Source of the DNA: Pipra filicauda
Taxonomy: Eukaryota; Chordata; Aves; Passeriformes; Pipridae
NCBI RefSeq assembly: GCF_003945595.2
Contig: NW_024104532.1
Coordinates: 4,091,501-4,155,500 of the forward strand
Length of the DNA stretch: 64,000 nt
Direction of reading: 5' to 3'
Shown piece after piece: positions 51,104 through 63,918 of the stretch. Every line of letters begins with the position of its first letter. Positions within the stretch are counted from its first letter, which is position 1. The translations under genes were made by a program, and so were the position numbers. Under the pieces are notes generated by a model. The model made no database searches, was not told the origin of the DNA, and was given only the letters and a program-made list of their open reading frames with translations.

Positions 51104-53186
51104 GAGTACAGAGTGGAAGAAATTCATACCACCCAGGACCCACTGCTTCTCTTTTAGCTTTGAGCTTATGAACACCAAAAATTCCTCTTGGAAAGAAGTT
51201 TGTGAGCTTCTCTGTTCCTGGATTTTAGCTCTGCTTCCCAAATGCAAAGCATTTGAAATCAAAGAGCTATTTCTAGAAGAATATACAGACAACCTTCTCA
51301 GACAGGACTGAAAATTGGGTTCATTTGAGGAGAAATCATACAGGTTTTGGCACAGGGAGAAGGAAGGGTGGAAAAGGAAAGATGCTACCTCCTGTCATAA
51401 TGCTTCTGATAAAATTAAAGCTGAGACAGATGGTAATGATACAGGCTAATGTTACCATATGGCAGAATCAATCATGCAAAAAATATGCTGCTTTAAGGAA
51501 CGTGTGAAACTGATAGATGTTAATATTCCAAATATTTTAGATTTGTGTCTTGAGCATTCTCACAGGCTGTGGAGCTGGAAGAAGATTCTTATGCTCAGGA
51601 AGTGTTTGCCTGGACTGGAGTTAAGCTCCAGTGGGTTATTCATTCTTCCTCTGCTCTCCTCACTGGTAGGAAACATCTGGCCAACAGTAGTTTGTGTCTG
51701 GGCAGGTGCTCACCCAGAAGGGAAATGAGGACTGGGAAAAAGGAGCAAGGTCTCACTGCATTTGCAGGGCAAGTCAGGGGCACTGTCACCACCAGGTTGT
51801 CCTTGTTCTACAGTTTTCCAGGAAATCTGAAGGAGAGACACTGTGGGCCAAAGCCTCAGGGGCTGGGACTTCCCACACCTCCCTGTAGCAGGGGAGGGGA
51901 GTGAGAGGAGAAGGCAGAAGGGTTAATGGCTGTGAGCCCAGATCTCTTCATTTCTATCAGTCAACAAAGAAAACCAGAAATCATGATGGTGCCATCACTG
52001 ACCAGGTGCCTCCAAGGCAAGGAATGATACAACTTGGCTCCCAGATTCTTGTCAGCTCTTAGTTCCTAATAATGACTTGCAGTATTCAGAGATGAATTGC
52101 TTTGTTCGCTTTTCTATGACTGAGCTTTACATGAAAAGGGGAAAAAGGCCACAAAACCTCAACCTGAAAAAGATCCCCAGCACGGCAGGACACATTCACA
52201 TTGAATCGTTGGATGACTTCACCTGGATGTACATCAAAAGCTCGTCTCTTCTTACGACTATCGTCTCTGAGGAGAAGCTTATTTTATATGTACTGTGGCT
52301 CCATCGAGTTGGTGGAATTACATCAGGGATGCTAAACTTGGATGAAAATCTGTTTTGAAGTTTTGATGATGATACTAAAGAAAAGCAACAGTGACAACAA
52401 GAGATCTTGGCTTGTGATGACTATTGTTTGTCCCCTATGCTGTATAGTGCCTCGGGATGTAGAATAGGATTCTATTGTTGTATTTCCAATAAACAAAGAG
52501 GCAGTTTCTCTTCATGCCTTATTAGATAGTCTTTGTATGAATGAAGGAAAATAACATGTCTATGTGAGACAGAGCACGGTGTAAATGATCCTCCTTGGCC
52601 GGTCCTGGTGGGGACGTGACCTCCAGTGCATGTGGAGAACCCAGCGAGGGAGACACAGAGCCAAGATTAAGAATCCATTAATTCAGATAGATAAACGTTG
52701 CTTTATTTTCCACTTCAGCATTCCACACTCTTCTGCAAACCAGTTCCAGCAATTTAAACTGAAGGGATGTGGGGATTAGAGCAACTCTGTCAGGACTGGA
52801 AACCTTAAAGGGTGATCGTTCAGCAGAAGTGGTGCTAAGGAGTGATCTCCAGTATTTCTACCAGGAAACTTCCTTCCTGTATTACAACTAACATGACAGC
52901 CTGGATTCATGTCACCTGATGTCACACCTGCAATCTGCTGACCAAAGACACTCATGATAGGAAAAACCTGAAGACATGGGAAAATGGTTTAAATATTTAT
53001 ATTAGTAGAGCATCACATCCTGCATATGGAAATAGGAAAGACCTCTTGCTGCGTCTAAGAAGAAACACTTTTTTGGGAATGGTGGCTGGTAAGTGACCAT
53101 TTCTGAGGTTTCCTCTGTCATTTGGCTTTGTCAACATGCAATGCCAGGTCCAGGAGATGAACTGGCTGGGTAGAGTGAACTCCATC

Positions 53187-53715
53187 AGAATCACAGAATT
53201 ACTGAGGTTAGAAAAGACCTCTAAAACCATCTACTGACTGATCCTCACCTTGTTACCCATACCAGAGCACTGAGTCCCATGTCCCATCCTTCCTTGAACA
53301 CCTCCAGGGATGATGACTCCACCACCTCCCTGGGCAGCTGCTTCCAATGCCTGACAATCCTTTCCATGAAGAAATTCTTCCTGATGCCCAGTCTTAATCT
53401 CCCCTGGCACAGCTTGAGACCTTTTCCTCTTGTCCTATCTCTTGTTCCCTGGGAGCAGAGCTCGACCCCCACCTGGCTCCACCCTCCTGTCAGGGAGTTG
53501 GAGAGAGTGAGAAGGTCCCCCCTGAGCCTCCTTTTCTCCAGGCTGAGCCCCCCCAGCTCCCTCAGCTGCTCCTCACAGGACTGACTCTCCAGACCCTTCC
53601 CCACCACTGTTCCTTCCTGGACACTCCCCAGCCTCTCAATGTCTTTCTTGCATTGAGGGGCCCAGGATTGGACACAGCACTCGAGGTGTCTCACCAGAGC
53701 ATCCTTCAGGACTTG
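53187..53715 (-). mobile_element. CR1 LINE 3' end, longest copy
   Basis: Minus-strand copy of about 530 bases. It runs from the GAGACACCTCGAGTGCTGTG block near 53690 through GAAAGACATTGAGAGGCTGG, GGAGCAGCTGAGGGAGC, ACCTTCTCACTCTC and GGCAGCTGCC-type blocks to the tail AATTCTGTGATTCTG. The 149-residue minus frame across it is the terminal CR1 region in a non-functional frame, not a host gene. It is very similar to the copy at 1851-2240 in the shared part. Confidence 0.94.
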
Positions 53716-54059
53716 GAGGGCTCATGTGCTCACAACATCACACTTCCCACAGCACTGCTGTCCCCAGAGTAAAATTCTGCCTTAAATAAGAAGATCACTC
53801 CTATTGTGCAATACTAGCTTTTTTCTCCATTTAAGCTCTCCCTTACAAAGTTACCTTCTAATGAATAAACCTTGGGAAAAAAAATGGGTTTTGCCAAATA
53901 TAAAAAGAAAAAAATCTGTGAACTTCCACCATTTCTGTCAATGCCAACAGTATCTGTACACACTGTAATCAGAAAAGAAATACTCTCCAAACAGACAGAA
54001 GTGATAAAGTAATTTGTATCATCATCTTTTCAGCGATGCTTTGATAGTTATTTCTCATT

Positions 54060-54870
54060 TTGTATTCCTACGTTTGATTTTTCCTGCCTAAGCCTGTTTT
54101 TTCTCATTTGCCCTCATTGAGTTTCAGCTGACAGATTTTGTCCCATTATCCAAATCAGCCTGAATTCAGGACTTGTCATCTGTAATTTTTACAATACCTC
54201 CAAGCTCATAAAATTGTATTATTTTTGCTATCATGCAAATGAGTTATTAATGGACATGATGAATTAAACAAGCTCCTCTGTCCCCCTTTGAATTGGCCTG
54301 TTTGGGAACTGTATTTTCTCCTGCTTATGCACCTAAATTATGGTGCTTTTGTTTATGTTCTTATTTTGTTCACATGCCCCTAATTTGCTCATGAGACTGT
54401 CATGAGACTGAGTACACAGACTTTTTACAGTCAGGATATTTTACATCTGCTTCTCCCTTGTCCATCAGACCTGTTATTCTGTCAGAGGAGGAAATTAAAT
54501 TGATTTTATGTGATTTGTTCTTGAGAAACCCATGCTGGCTTTTTCTTGTAATTTTATTATCTTCAAGGTGTTTATATTGATTATTTAATAATTTGTTCCA
54601 GTATCTTTCCAAGAAATAGAGTTAGGTAGGCTGGTGGATCACTCCTGGGGCTTCTTTTTCTCATTTTTAGAGCTAAGGCACCATTCGTTTCCCCTGTCCC
54701 TTGTCATCTGCCACCATCTTCTCACAGATACTCACTAATGCTTTAGAAATTTCCTTGGCGGGTTCACAAGTGCTCTGGGATGGATTCCATTAGCTCTACT
54801 GACTTGAGGACATCCACACATTTCCATAGGTGTCCTTTCTGTATTCTAGCTTCCATGAGCAGCTCCTTTC
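54060..54870 (-). mobile_element. Old CR1/L3-like LINE relic with a reverse-transcriptase fragment
   Basis: A minus-strand frame at 54612-54400 encodes ERYWNKLLNNQYKHLEDNKI, then SQHGFLKNKSHKINLISSSD and RITGLMDKGEADVKYPDCKK. This resembles the reverse-transcriptase segment of CR1/L3-type LINEs, where the family has SQHGF-(T/L)-KGKSC-TNL-ISFYD, and V-T-x-LVD-KG-A-DVVYLDFSKAFD. The catalytic-side YLDFSKAF is degraded to YPDCKKSV. On its upstream side (54640-54870) and downstream side (54060-54260) are sequences like the same superfamily, for example the 'gggatggattccattagctctactgactt' region (split across 54776-54806). The exact ends are uncertain. It is much older than the short CR1 tails. 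Confidence 0.75.
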
Positions 54871-56454
54871 TAGTACCAGATGATGCTTTGGTGAGGGAAA
54901 ATGATGCAACAAAGCAAGTGCTCTGCAAAGCAGAGCCCAGGCACAGATGGGCGAGTGCCAGGCAGGGAGCTGGGAAGTCTCTACAGCACAGAAATGGTGC
55001 CCCTCGCACAGACCTGAAGGAAAAATGAGACCACAGTTTTGCAGCAATTATCTCTAGAGCTCCTGCTACCAAACAGGGATTATTTCCTCATTGTGTGCTC
55101 GCTCATCTGAGCTGCAGGACACTCCTGAAGGCTACAGAATAATCAGCTAAATTGGGAAATGCTCTGCGATGTTGGTTATACACCCAAACTGGTCTGTGAG
55201 GACATCTATGGCCCACATAAGGATGCAGGTGCATTTGAGGGTTTCTGGCAGTTTTGAACCTGTAACTGTAAATTTGAGAAAAGGAATTGGAGTATCAGCA
55301 CAAAGCACCTGCTGCGCTGGGTACTTCGGGACACATCACTTGCTGATTCAGCCATGGTTCAGGTGATAGCCCATGTCCAAGGCCACGTCAGGACCTTCAA
55401 GAGAGACTAGGCATTTTCTGCATCTTTATTTGAGTGCATTTTTGCTGGTCTGAATCCAGAAAACTCGCACTAGTGCAGCCTTACAGAAACAAGAGACCCT
55501 GCTGGTGCCAAAGGCACAGGAACACTCATGATGGTTTGAGTGCCTAGGACACTCCAAGTCTTTATTTGTGTGGTGCTGCTGGACCACAGAGGCATCGTGG
55601 CATTTCACTTAAACATGAAAGTGTTAATTATCATTGGGCAGGCAGATGGAGAGAGCACAGTGTAAGACTGAAATTTCCACATAATTTATTTCATTTATTA
55701 ATTATTAACTCCCAGACTGTTAGGAATACATTTACAAGGTCTGGGAATTAAAGTGGGTAAGATTAGATCATGCTCCTACCTTTCACAACAATTCAGCTTT
55801 TTATTAAATTTCCATCCAGGAGGAAACTTTATGCTGATGAAATTATTTGAGGAACTATTATAAAGAATCATAAAAAATCCAAATTACATTCAGTGCAGCA
55901 GAAAGAGGAGGTTTTATGAGATTTGTTAGAAAGCATTTATCACCTGGAAACACACCACAGTCAGCTAAATCCACTTTGCTCTTAATTTAACTGCTCAAAA
56001 GTGACTGGATGACTTTTTGTTAATACTTAAATCACCCAAAGCAATTACAGAGCATTACATACATCTCATTAAGCTTCAGACCACTAGGGTGAGCCAGACT
56101 ATAGCCAATGCCAGCTCTTGTGCAGCGTGAAATGGAAATGACATCTCAGATCACGAGATTCAGAACAAACAAGTCAAAATGTGTGATTAGGGCTCCTGCT
56201 TGTCATCTCAGTACTAAAATGCTTTACCCCTCCCCTTGCCCCACTCCCTTGGAAGGCTGGATCCATCTGTGCCAAATGGTTGAAATGGCTCCTTCAAGTG
56301 TCTTTGAAATCCTGTCCTCTTCATGCATGAAGAACACTGGGTGCCCGACATCACCTATTTCTTGTCCTGGGGCTTTCAAGGTCCTGAATTTCATTCTGTG
56401 ACTCGGGATCTCTCTAATCTCAATGAACTGTGCCAGCAAAAAGCCTGAAAAAAC

Positions 56455-56855
56455 AGCCATGATGATTAGAGGGATGTACCATGAAAGGCTGAGAGAATTT
56501 GGATTGTTCAGCCTGGGAAAGAGAAGGCTTTGGAGCGACCTGATTGTGGCTTTCCAGTACCTGAAAGGAGCTGACAAGAAAGATGGAGAGAGATTATTTA
56601 CACGGGCTTGGAGTGACAGGACAAAGGGAAGTGGCTTCATCCTGATAGAGAGTAGGTTTAGACTGGATATTAGGAAGAAATTCTTCCCTGTGAGGATGGT
56701 GAGGCCCTGGCACAAGTTGCCCAGGGAAGCTGTGACTGTCCCACCCCTGGAAGTGTTCAAGGCCAGGTTGGAGAGGGCTTGGAGCAACCTAGTGCTAGTG
56801 GGAGGTGTCTCTGCCCATGGCTGGGGGTTGGAACGAGATGAGCTTTGAAACCCTG
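56455..56855 (+). mobile_element. CR1 LINE 3' region (CR1-Y-like), octamer tail lost
   Basis: Plus-strand copy of about 400 bases: GATGATTAGAGGGATGTACC, GGCTGAGAGAATTTGGATTG, CAGTACCTGAAAGGAGCTG, GTGAGGCCCTGGCACAAGTT and GGCTTGGAGCAACCTAGTG. It ends at GAGATGAGCTTTGAAACCC without the ATTCTATG tail. The 141-residue plus frame and the 221-residue minus frame over this region are CR1 by-products. Confidence 0.93.
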
Positions 56856-59800
56856 AAAGTGAAGTAAAACAGTGCCCCTTCCTCCTCATGGATTTGTAAT
56901 AACTTTCAGTGGAGAAAATCTATGACTATTTGCAGTAGAGAGCATTGCAAATTACATTGGGGCTTTCTTATTTAAGGAAAAACTTCTTCAAATAGTTTGA
57001 AAAAAGCCTGCCAAATATTTGTGTATAGCATTGCTGGATGAACAAACAGGGCTCTGCAGGATAGCACAGTCAGCTGGGCATCATTTCAGTTAAACACTCA
57101 CATATTTCTCCCTGTTCATGTTCTTCCAACACCAGAAAACAAAGCTGCAGTTTGCTATTATTTATCCCCTGCACTCACTGATGTCAGTCACTGAATAGCC
57201 CTTCAGGAGATTTTACTGCCCTGAACAGACTGCAAAAATGTGGGCTGTTATCTCAGAGCAGATTGAGCCCATTGATACTGGGGAACAGTTCTCCAGCTCT
57301 TGAAAATCTCCCCTGGTAGTGTCATGTCCTTGTTAACAAGTTTTGGTAGACCTGGGCTGGCTGAACTAGTTCAGTGATTGCTTCTCTTTCCTAAAGCTTA
57401 ACTCAAAAAATCTCTGCTTTGCTGTAGTCAGACAGAGCTTGGAGGCTTTTCCTTGCAAACACTGGCTCCTGTTGCAGTGAGAAATGATCCTAGAAGACTG
57501 AGGTTTAGGCAGGTACTTGGTGGACTGTGCACTGCAGCATATTTTTTCTGTTTGACTTATCTCCTGCACATCTCCAGCATCCAATTTATAGGTGAATGGC
57601 AGAGCTGCTAGGTTTGCTGCTAGGTGAGAGATTTCAAGCAATTTTAGGAATTCTAAACCATTTTCTGCTCTTTTGTTACAGCAAGGATGGAAAAGACTGA
57701 GACCCTTTATTACATTGAAATAAATCTTAAGGGAATCAAACCTCATAGCCACGTCTTCCATCGGGTCTTCAGAGCACACTGTAGTCCAGGATGGAGACTG
57801 GCAAACTCATTCTGAAGAAATTCACTTGTCCAAGAGGCAACATTAACCTAGAATCATAGACTGTGGAGGAAACTCACCTCAGGAAAATCTAGCAGCAACA
57901 GCAGGCCCATGCAAGTTTTTAACTTGTAAAACAATATTTACTTGTAAGAGCCAACAGACAACTCCAAGAAAACGTGATCATAACTTTTCTTCAGCAGAGC
58001 CATTTCTTTCTGGTTTATGGCCCTGGCTTTGAACAGCTCCATCATTGTCAAGAAAGTGACACTCGGTGCAAGATGACAAACATGGGACGTGTTAAATACC
58101 AGCACATGCCTGTAGCAGTGAGCTTTGGGGGACCCTATTTGTAAGAGCGAGCCACCTGATTTGCTTCCTGAGGGAGGAAAACACACGCCAAAAGAACAGA
58201 CACCCATAAAATCATCAGTGTTTGGCTTTCTTGGGCATGTAGAAGCCACAGAGCCATTCCACAGGTCCTAGACAATGAATTATGAATGATGAGAGATAAA
58301 AAATTGCCCTCTGTGGTGCACTTCTCTCAGGTTGTTGTCACTCAGCAGTAAAATCCAATTTACAAGTGTTTCCCTCCCTTCATGCTTCCCACTTCCCTTC
58401 CCCAGTCCTGTTTGTGGGAGGGTGTTCCTCATCCCAGATGTTTTCAGTGCTCTCCAAACAAACAATCTCCATGTTGCATCTGCAGCACTGAGGTGACAGC
58501 AAGGGAAGAGGTGGAAAAGTACCTCTCCAGCTGCCTTCACTGCTGAAAGGAGTGCTTATGTCATGACACCCTTGATCTCCTTAGGTCTCTTTATCCTAAT
58601 TTTCTGTGTAAGTTTGTGTTTCTTTTCTTGAATACCTTCCAGTTCCCACCCTACAAACTCCTCTTGCTTTTCTTATCTCCTTCCATTCATGAAAGAAGGA
58701 CTGAGACTGTCCTTCTCCCTGATGGAGTTGCTTCCATCTCCCAGCTTCTCAGTCACATTGTGTGGAGATGGTTAAAGTCCTGGGCTGATAAACAGAGTAC
58801 TGAAGAATGGTTTTTCCACTTTGCCAGGCAGCGGAAAAAAGGCTCTCCTGATGCTCCTGGTGCCACACAGCTCCGTCAATGCACTTAGTGGGCTTTTGGG
58901 AACAAAGCATAAATATTTCAGAAGGGTGCTTTAGTAAGTGTTTGTTTGCTCAGAAGCTGTTGATTCCTTCTTGGGTAGTTGCTATGGTAAAACACGTTGA
59001 TTTAAACAGGAATAATGATTCTCTCCTCATGTCTGTATATATGTTAGCTCTTGCAACCCATCTCACAAGCAAAAGGGATGGCTCTGAGATGGCAGTGCTT
59101 GGCACAGCAAGGCTTCATGGAGCACTTCGGAAAGCTCCTGCAAGGGCAGAACTTGTCTGATTCTCTGAGGCACATTATGGTACTGCCTGTCCCAGACCTT
59201 CTGTCAGAGAACTGAGGCATCAAAACTCACCTCTGTCTCCCCTTCTGCGGGAGAGTGTCCAGAGCATGGGACTTTGAATTCCATCCTCACAGCATGTTAT
59301 TTCTGGATCTAAAGAAGATCCAAACTGCCCGGGTGGCAGAGATGAGGGGTGTCATCTGTTAGTCTGCTTAACCACCTTTTGGAAAGGAGCTGGAGTTGAT
59401 GATAGAGAAGTACTGCCAAAAAGTACAATACACATAGAGAAAACATGCTACAGCAAAGAAACAAAAATAGAAAGACTAACTTAGATAAGGCCCTGATGGG
59501 ACTGATGGACTGTGCCATGTCGGCTGTGCTTGTTTAAACCTGTCTTTTTGTATTTATATCGTAGATTCCAGCATCTCTCACTTGGAATCTTCTTCAGAAG
59601 TGCTGGCTGATTTCTGTTCAGCAGGAGCACACATCCCTGTGTCTTCACCAACAATAACAGTGCTTAGCAAAGACGTGCTAAGAAGTGTGACCTGGACAGG
59701 AGAGGGGATGTCCTTTGTGATGCTGTAGGGTGGTTGACATGGGAACGGTAGCTCACCATACGGCATGTTCTTTCTTTTAAACCAGCAGGGAACTTTAATT

Positions 59801-62136
59801 ATTCAGACTGAGAAACAGGCTGAAGGAACTGCTCAAAATGCCTTGTGCTGAGGCCAGTCTGTTCCCCTTAGTGATCAGATGTTTGGTGTCTCTCTTCCCC
59901 ATTTGTATTCCTGCTCTGTGCCAGAGACAAACGGGAGGTGGCACATGCAGCTTCGGCAGGGTAGGCGCTTCCTGAGATCTTCTGCTGAACCTCCTCCCTG
60001 CTCCTCCCTGCTCCTCTCTGCTGCTCTGCCATGCTGGTATGATGGGATCTCTCCAGTCAGCTGCTGGATAACTCAGAGGTGACAAAAGGTCTTAAAACAT
60101 GCTGGGTCCAAAAACTTTAACGCCAGGAATGAGGGTCCTGCCGTATCATGGGGATCCTGGGAAGCCACAGAACCAGTCGGTGCTCACTGCAAACACCCTC
60201 TGGAATAACCCCCCCGCCCTCGCAGCTGCCTCACAGCCACGGCTGTTCTTGGGAAATGATCATTTTCGACATTTCATCTTCAACACTTCATCTCACAGCC
60301 GGTTCTCTCTCCACTGTGCACTAAAGGTCTATTAACAATAATGTGACACCTCGGAGATTCTAATAAAACCCCAAAAGTTTAGATCAATAGTTAATTAGCT
60401 GGGCCCTGCTGGCAGATGGTGCAGTTGGATGGAGCTGTCAGAGCACAGCAATCTTCTGTGTTAAGTCTTGTCATCTCTGAAAATTTGGGACAGAGATGGT
60501 ATTGTGAGCTTGCTGTACATTCAGAAAACTCACCCAGACATCTATACGTGGATACAAGGGACTAACAGGTGGTCTAGGAACTGGGATAACACACTACTTG
60601 TATCTCTGCATCTCCTTATTTTTAGCTTTGCAAAGTGGTTTCTATGTGCTTTAAAGCAAATTGTAAAGTCTATGTGGGTCTGCCTTGCAACTACTGAGAT
60701 TTGATCAAATTTATTGTCAGAAGTTAAAACAACCAAACCCAGAGAATGCCCCATAAACCCTTTTTGTAATACCTACAATATGAAACATATGTTATATTTT
60801 CAGTGATTTCTTTCTTTCTTTATGTGGGTTGCAAATTAACTCGGAAATAAACACTGCAAACATCAATAAATATTTCATCTTTTGGCCTTCAGGCTTAGTT
60901 ATTCACTAATAACTTACAGGGCACAGCCAAAGAAAAATAATTCTCTCCTCATTATTTTCTGGTTGAACGACTGAAGAGCAGAAAAAGACCCACTCCACTA
61001 TTGTTTTCCTCTGCTGCAGTAGCCAATATTGCCCGTGATCTGTTCAAGGCAGAGTCGGGAAAACAATTTGTAAGTGATGCCAGGAACATAACACAGTAAG
61101 ATGTCCTGAGGGCTCTCAGTTTGTACAGGGTATTAGCAGCTGAGACAATGGAGAATTTTTTTAAATTCTTCAGAAATAACATTATTTTTTTTCCAGAACA
61201 GGTAAATTTACTCAGACTAGAACTTTCTGTGGGGAAAAAAAATCTGAAGAGAGTACTGGAAGCATTTCTAAACCTCAGGTTTTGAGCTGGCAATGGTGAG
61301 AGACAGGATTCTCTGAGGGATTTGCTGATTACAGGCATCCTGGGGAGGCATTCATGGATTTTAGCCCTGATGTCCACCGTATTCTTCCTTTCCCACAGTG
61401 CCCTGACAGAGAGCAAAAAGGATTACTGGGAAACCTGGGTGTGTTTTCTAAAATGGAAAAAACTCCCACCTTTATTTCTGAGAAACCTGGCTTTAACCCC
61501 AAAACAACACACAAAATGGGGTCACAAAGAGCACCCCAGGCAGAGCAGGGATGGGAGAGGGGTTCTGGGGAGATCCTGGGGCTGGCTTTGGGAACAGGAG
61601 CTTTGCTGAGGACTGGGTTTTCCTTGGCACTGCTGCTCAGAGGCATTCCAGCAATGTGGACAGGACCTCAATTCACCAGGAAATCTATTTTTGCGGTTTT
61701 CCTCCCTGCAGCAGGAGGTCAGGCACAGGTAGAATATTGTTCAGGATTTCATACACTGAGGCGGCCCGGGAGAGTCCCCACTTCCTTCAATAGAGTTTGG
61801 AACAGGTTCTGGAAAATAAACAAAGCCCCCAAAAACCCCTCAGCCTTTTTACTTGTCCAGGAGCAGTGTTGGCTGCTGACTTTGCAGGCACTATTTTTAC
61901 ACCTGAAGTGTTTCCAAGCTCCCAAGAGCTTAACAGAGCAACTCCAGAGGAGACATCCACTGGGAAAGGGCTCTGCTGAGCAAAAGAGGTTTCTTCCTGT
62001 TTATTAGCTGGAGACATTCTGTTTAAAAGCAAGAGGCAGTGTCTTTGTCTCTCTGTTGCACGAGGAAGCCCTGGATTCATTTCCCCTGCCTTGCTTACTG
62101 GCCAGTGAAAACAATTACAAACAAAGTCCTAGCTCA

Positions 62137-62197
62137 CAAAAAAAAAACAAAACAACAAAACAAAACAAAAAAAACCAAAAAAAGCCCCAAAAAAACC
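62137..62197. repeat. A-rich (CAAAA)n tract
   Basis: About 60 bases of A runs broken by single C bases on the plus strand. It encodes the Lys/Gln-rich stretch in overlapping plus-strand frames, which are therefore not convincing as genes. It could be an old poly(A) tail of a retrocopy, but no flanking duplication was evident. Confidence 0.85.
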
Positions 62198-62394
62198 AGA
62201 TTCCTGCCCTTGGGTTTGCCTGTGGAGATGGTGAATGATAAGCATCTAGGTTCCAAAGTGGATCCCATCACAGTCCTGTCTGAGGGCTGCACTGGAGATG
62301 GTGATTCTCATGACTTGTGTACACTGGCCATGCTGAGCCTGTCTGTCCAGGCATCCCAACTTGTGATCCACAAGAGGTCAACATTTATTATTCA

Positions 62395-62588
62395 CAGGCT
62401 CCAACAGGTCCATGTCCTTCCTCTCCTGGAGACCCCTGAGCTCTGTGCAGCACTGCAGGTGGGGTCTCACCAGAGCAGAGCAGAGGGGCAGAATCCCCAC
62501 TCTCGACCTTGTCCAGGTCATCCTGGATGGCATCCCATCCTTCAGGTGTGCCAGCTGCATCACCCACATCAGTGTCATCTGCAAACGA
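62395..62588 (-). mobile_element. CR1 LINE internal fragment with deletion, no tail
   Basis: On the plus strand it reads GTGCAGCACTGCAGGTGGGG, TCTCACCAGAGCAGAGCAGA and GGGGCAGAATCCCC, then jumps to TGTCCAGGTCATCCTGGATG and GGCATCCCATCC, ending at GTGTCATCTGCAAACG. These are blocks of the CR1 region upstream of the usual tail, read in antisense, with an internal deletion near 62510. Frames on either strand here are element-derived. Confidence 0.85.
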
Positions 62589-63799
62589 AAATTTCTTCCC
62601 ACAAAGCAGGTGGCCATCCTTCCCCATGCCCAGATGAGTGGGAACTGCAGCCTTACAGAGGACAGGGATCTGAAGCATTTAAAAATAATACTCTTTCTTT
62701 TCTCTGAATGGAGGAACATCTGAGGGTCAATCAGCTCATTCTGTTCCTTCCCCAGAAGCCACTGAACAGTTTCTGAAGTGCTTCTAAGGTTATTGTGACC
62801 ATGCCTTGACAATTTCTGTAACTGTTCAGGGCCTGGTATCAGTGGACCAAAATGAGCAGAAAAATAAGAATAGGGCTGTGGCCTTGACCACACCGAGCAT
62901 TACACATCTGTTCACCCAGCAGGGGGTTGGCCCAAAAAGGTTTTTATCTCACCAGCTGCAAAATACTGATTTCCCCCCAGTCCAAAGGCAGCAAAAGTAA
63001 AGAAGGAGATATCTTTTTTTCTGGCTCCAAAATGCTCCATGTTTCTGCTCACTCCAGTCCTTCCACTGGAGAAGGATGCGGTGTGCGTGTCTGGCATGCA
63101 CATCCCTCTTGCCTCTCTGACGTGTTGTGTTCCCTGTTTTCCAGCCAAAGCCAGGATGGACACAGCCAGGAGGTGACTGTGGGGCTGTGCAGCTGTGTTG
63201 GTGCTCTCATGGTACCCACTGACTGCCAGGCCCAGCTGATGGGGAGCCCACACCCTCCTCTGCTGAGCTCTTAATCTGCACCACTGGAACCCGGCAGTCT
63301 GGAGTTGTCATTGCTTTCCTGGAGCACCAGGCAGTGACAGACACACAGGGAGATACTGGATAAACCCACATGCTATTCCTGATAGCACTGCCTGGTACTG
63401 GTGTGGAGAAAGTTTAGCTTTGCTTGGAATGATGCATCCCAGGGCAGAAAGAGCCTTTCTCCTGCAGGGACTGCAGCTCAAGGTGCTTCTGAGGGAGCAG
63501 GGAGGGGACTGCAGAGCACGCCACGTGTTCATTAGCTTGTCAGATTTTGAACACTGCAAATGAGAAGGAAATAACCCAGCTCAGCTCTCCATCCAGCCTT
63601 TGGAGAGCTGCAGGATGACTTCAGTCCATGCTGGAGTTGAGCAGAGGGCCAGTAGCTCCTTCAAGACGAGGAAGCCAGAGGGGTGCTCTGCATGTGTACA
63701 GCGATGTCCAGCCCCCTGAAGGCTGCTGGGCGATGGTCCATCTTCTGTACGTGCTGGCTCACAGGCCTGGTGTCCTTTTGCTGAGCTTGCAAAGTAACA

Positions 63800-63918
63800 T
63801 GGGTTGGAAGGAGCCCTGAGCAACCTGGCCTAGTGGAAGGTGTCCCTGAGCACAGCAGGGGTTTGGAACAGGATAATTTTTAAGGTCCCTTCCAGCTCAA
63901 ACCATTCTGTGATTCTAA
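63800..63918 (+). mobile_element. CR1 LINE tail fragment (CR1-Y-like)
   Basis: Plus-strand fragment: GGAGCCCTGAGCAACCTGGC, TAGTGGAAGGTGTCCCTGAG, AAGGTCCCTTCCAGCTC and the tail CCATTCTGTGATTCTAAA. About 120 bases. Confidence 0.92.

Noticed and set aside
53245..53694. 149-residue minus-strand frame
   Set aside because: It is the sense strand of the long CR1 3' end. This region follows the LINE coding part and is not a host gene.
56224..56889. 221-residue minus-strand frame
   Set aside because: Most of it is the reverse strand of the CR1 copy at 56455-56855.
57846..57880. AGAATCATAGA, resembling a CR1 tail
   Set aside because: The next bases do not continue into any CR1 block, so it is probably chance or too degraded to call.
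61354..62707. Two plus-strand frames of 217 and 222 residues
   Set aside because: They overlap each other in position and include the A-rich tract (Lys/Gln run) and an antisense CR1 fragment. No domain is visible. Kept only as a retrocopy question.
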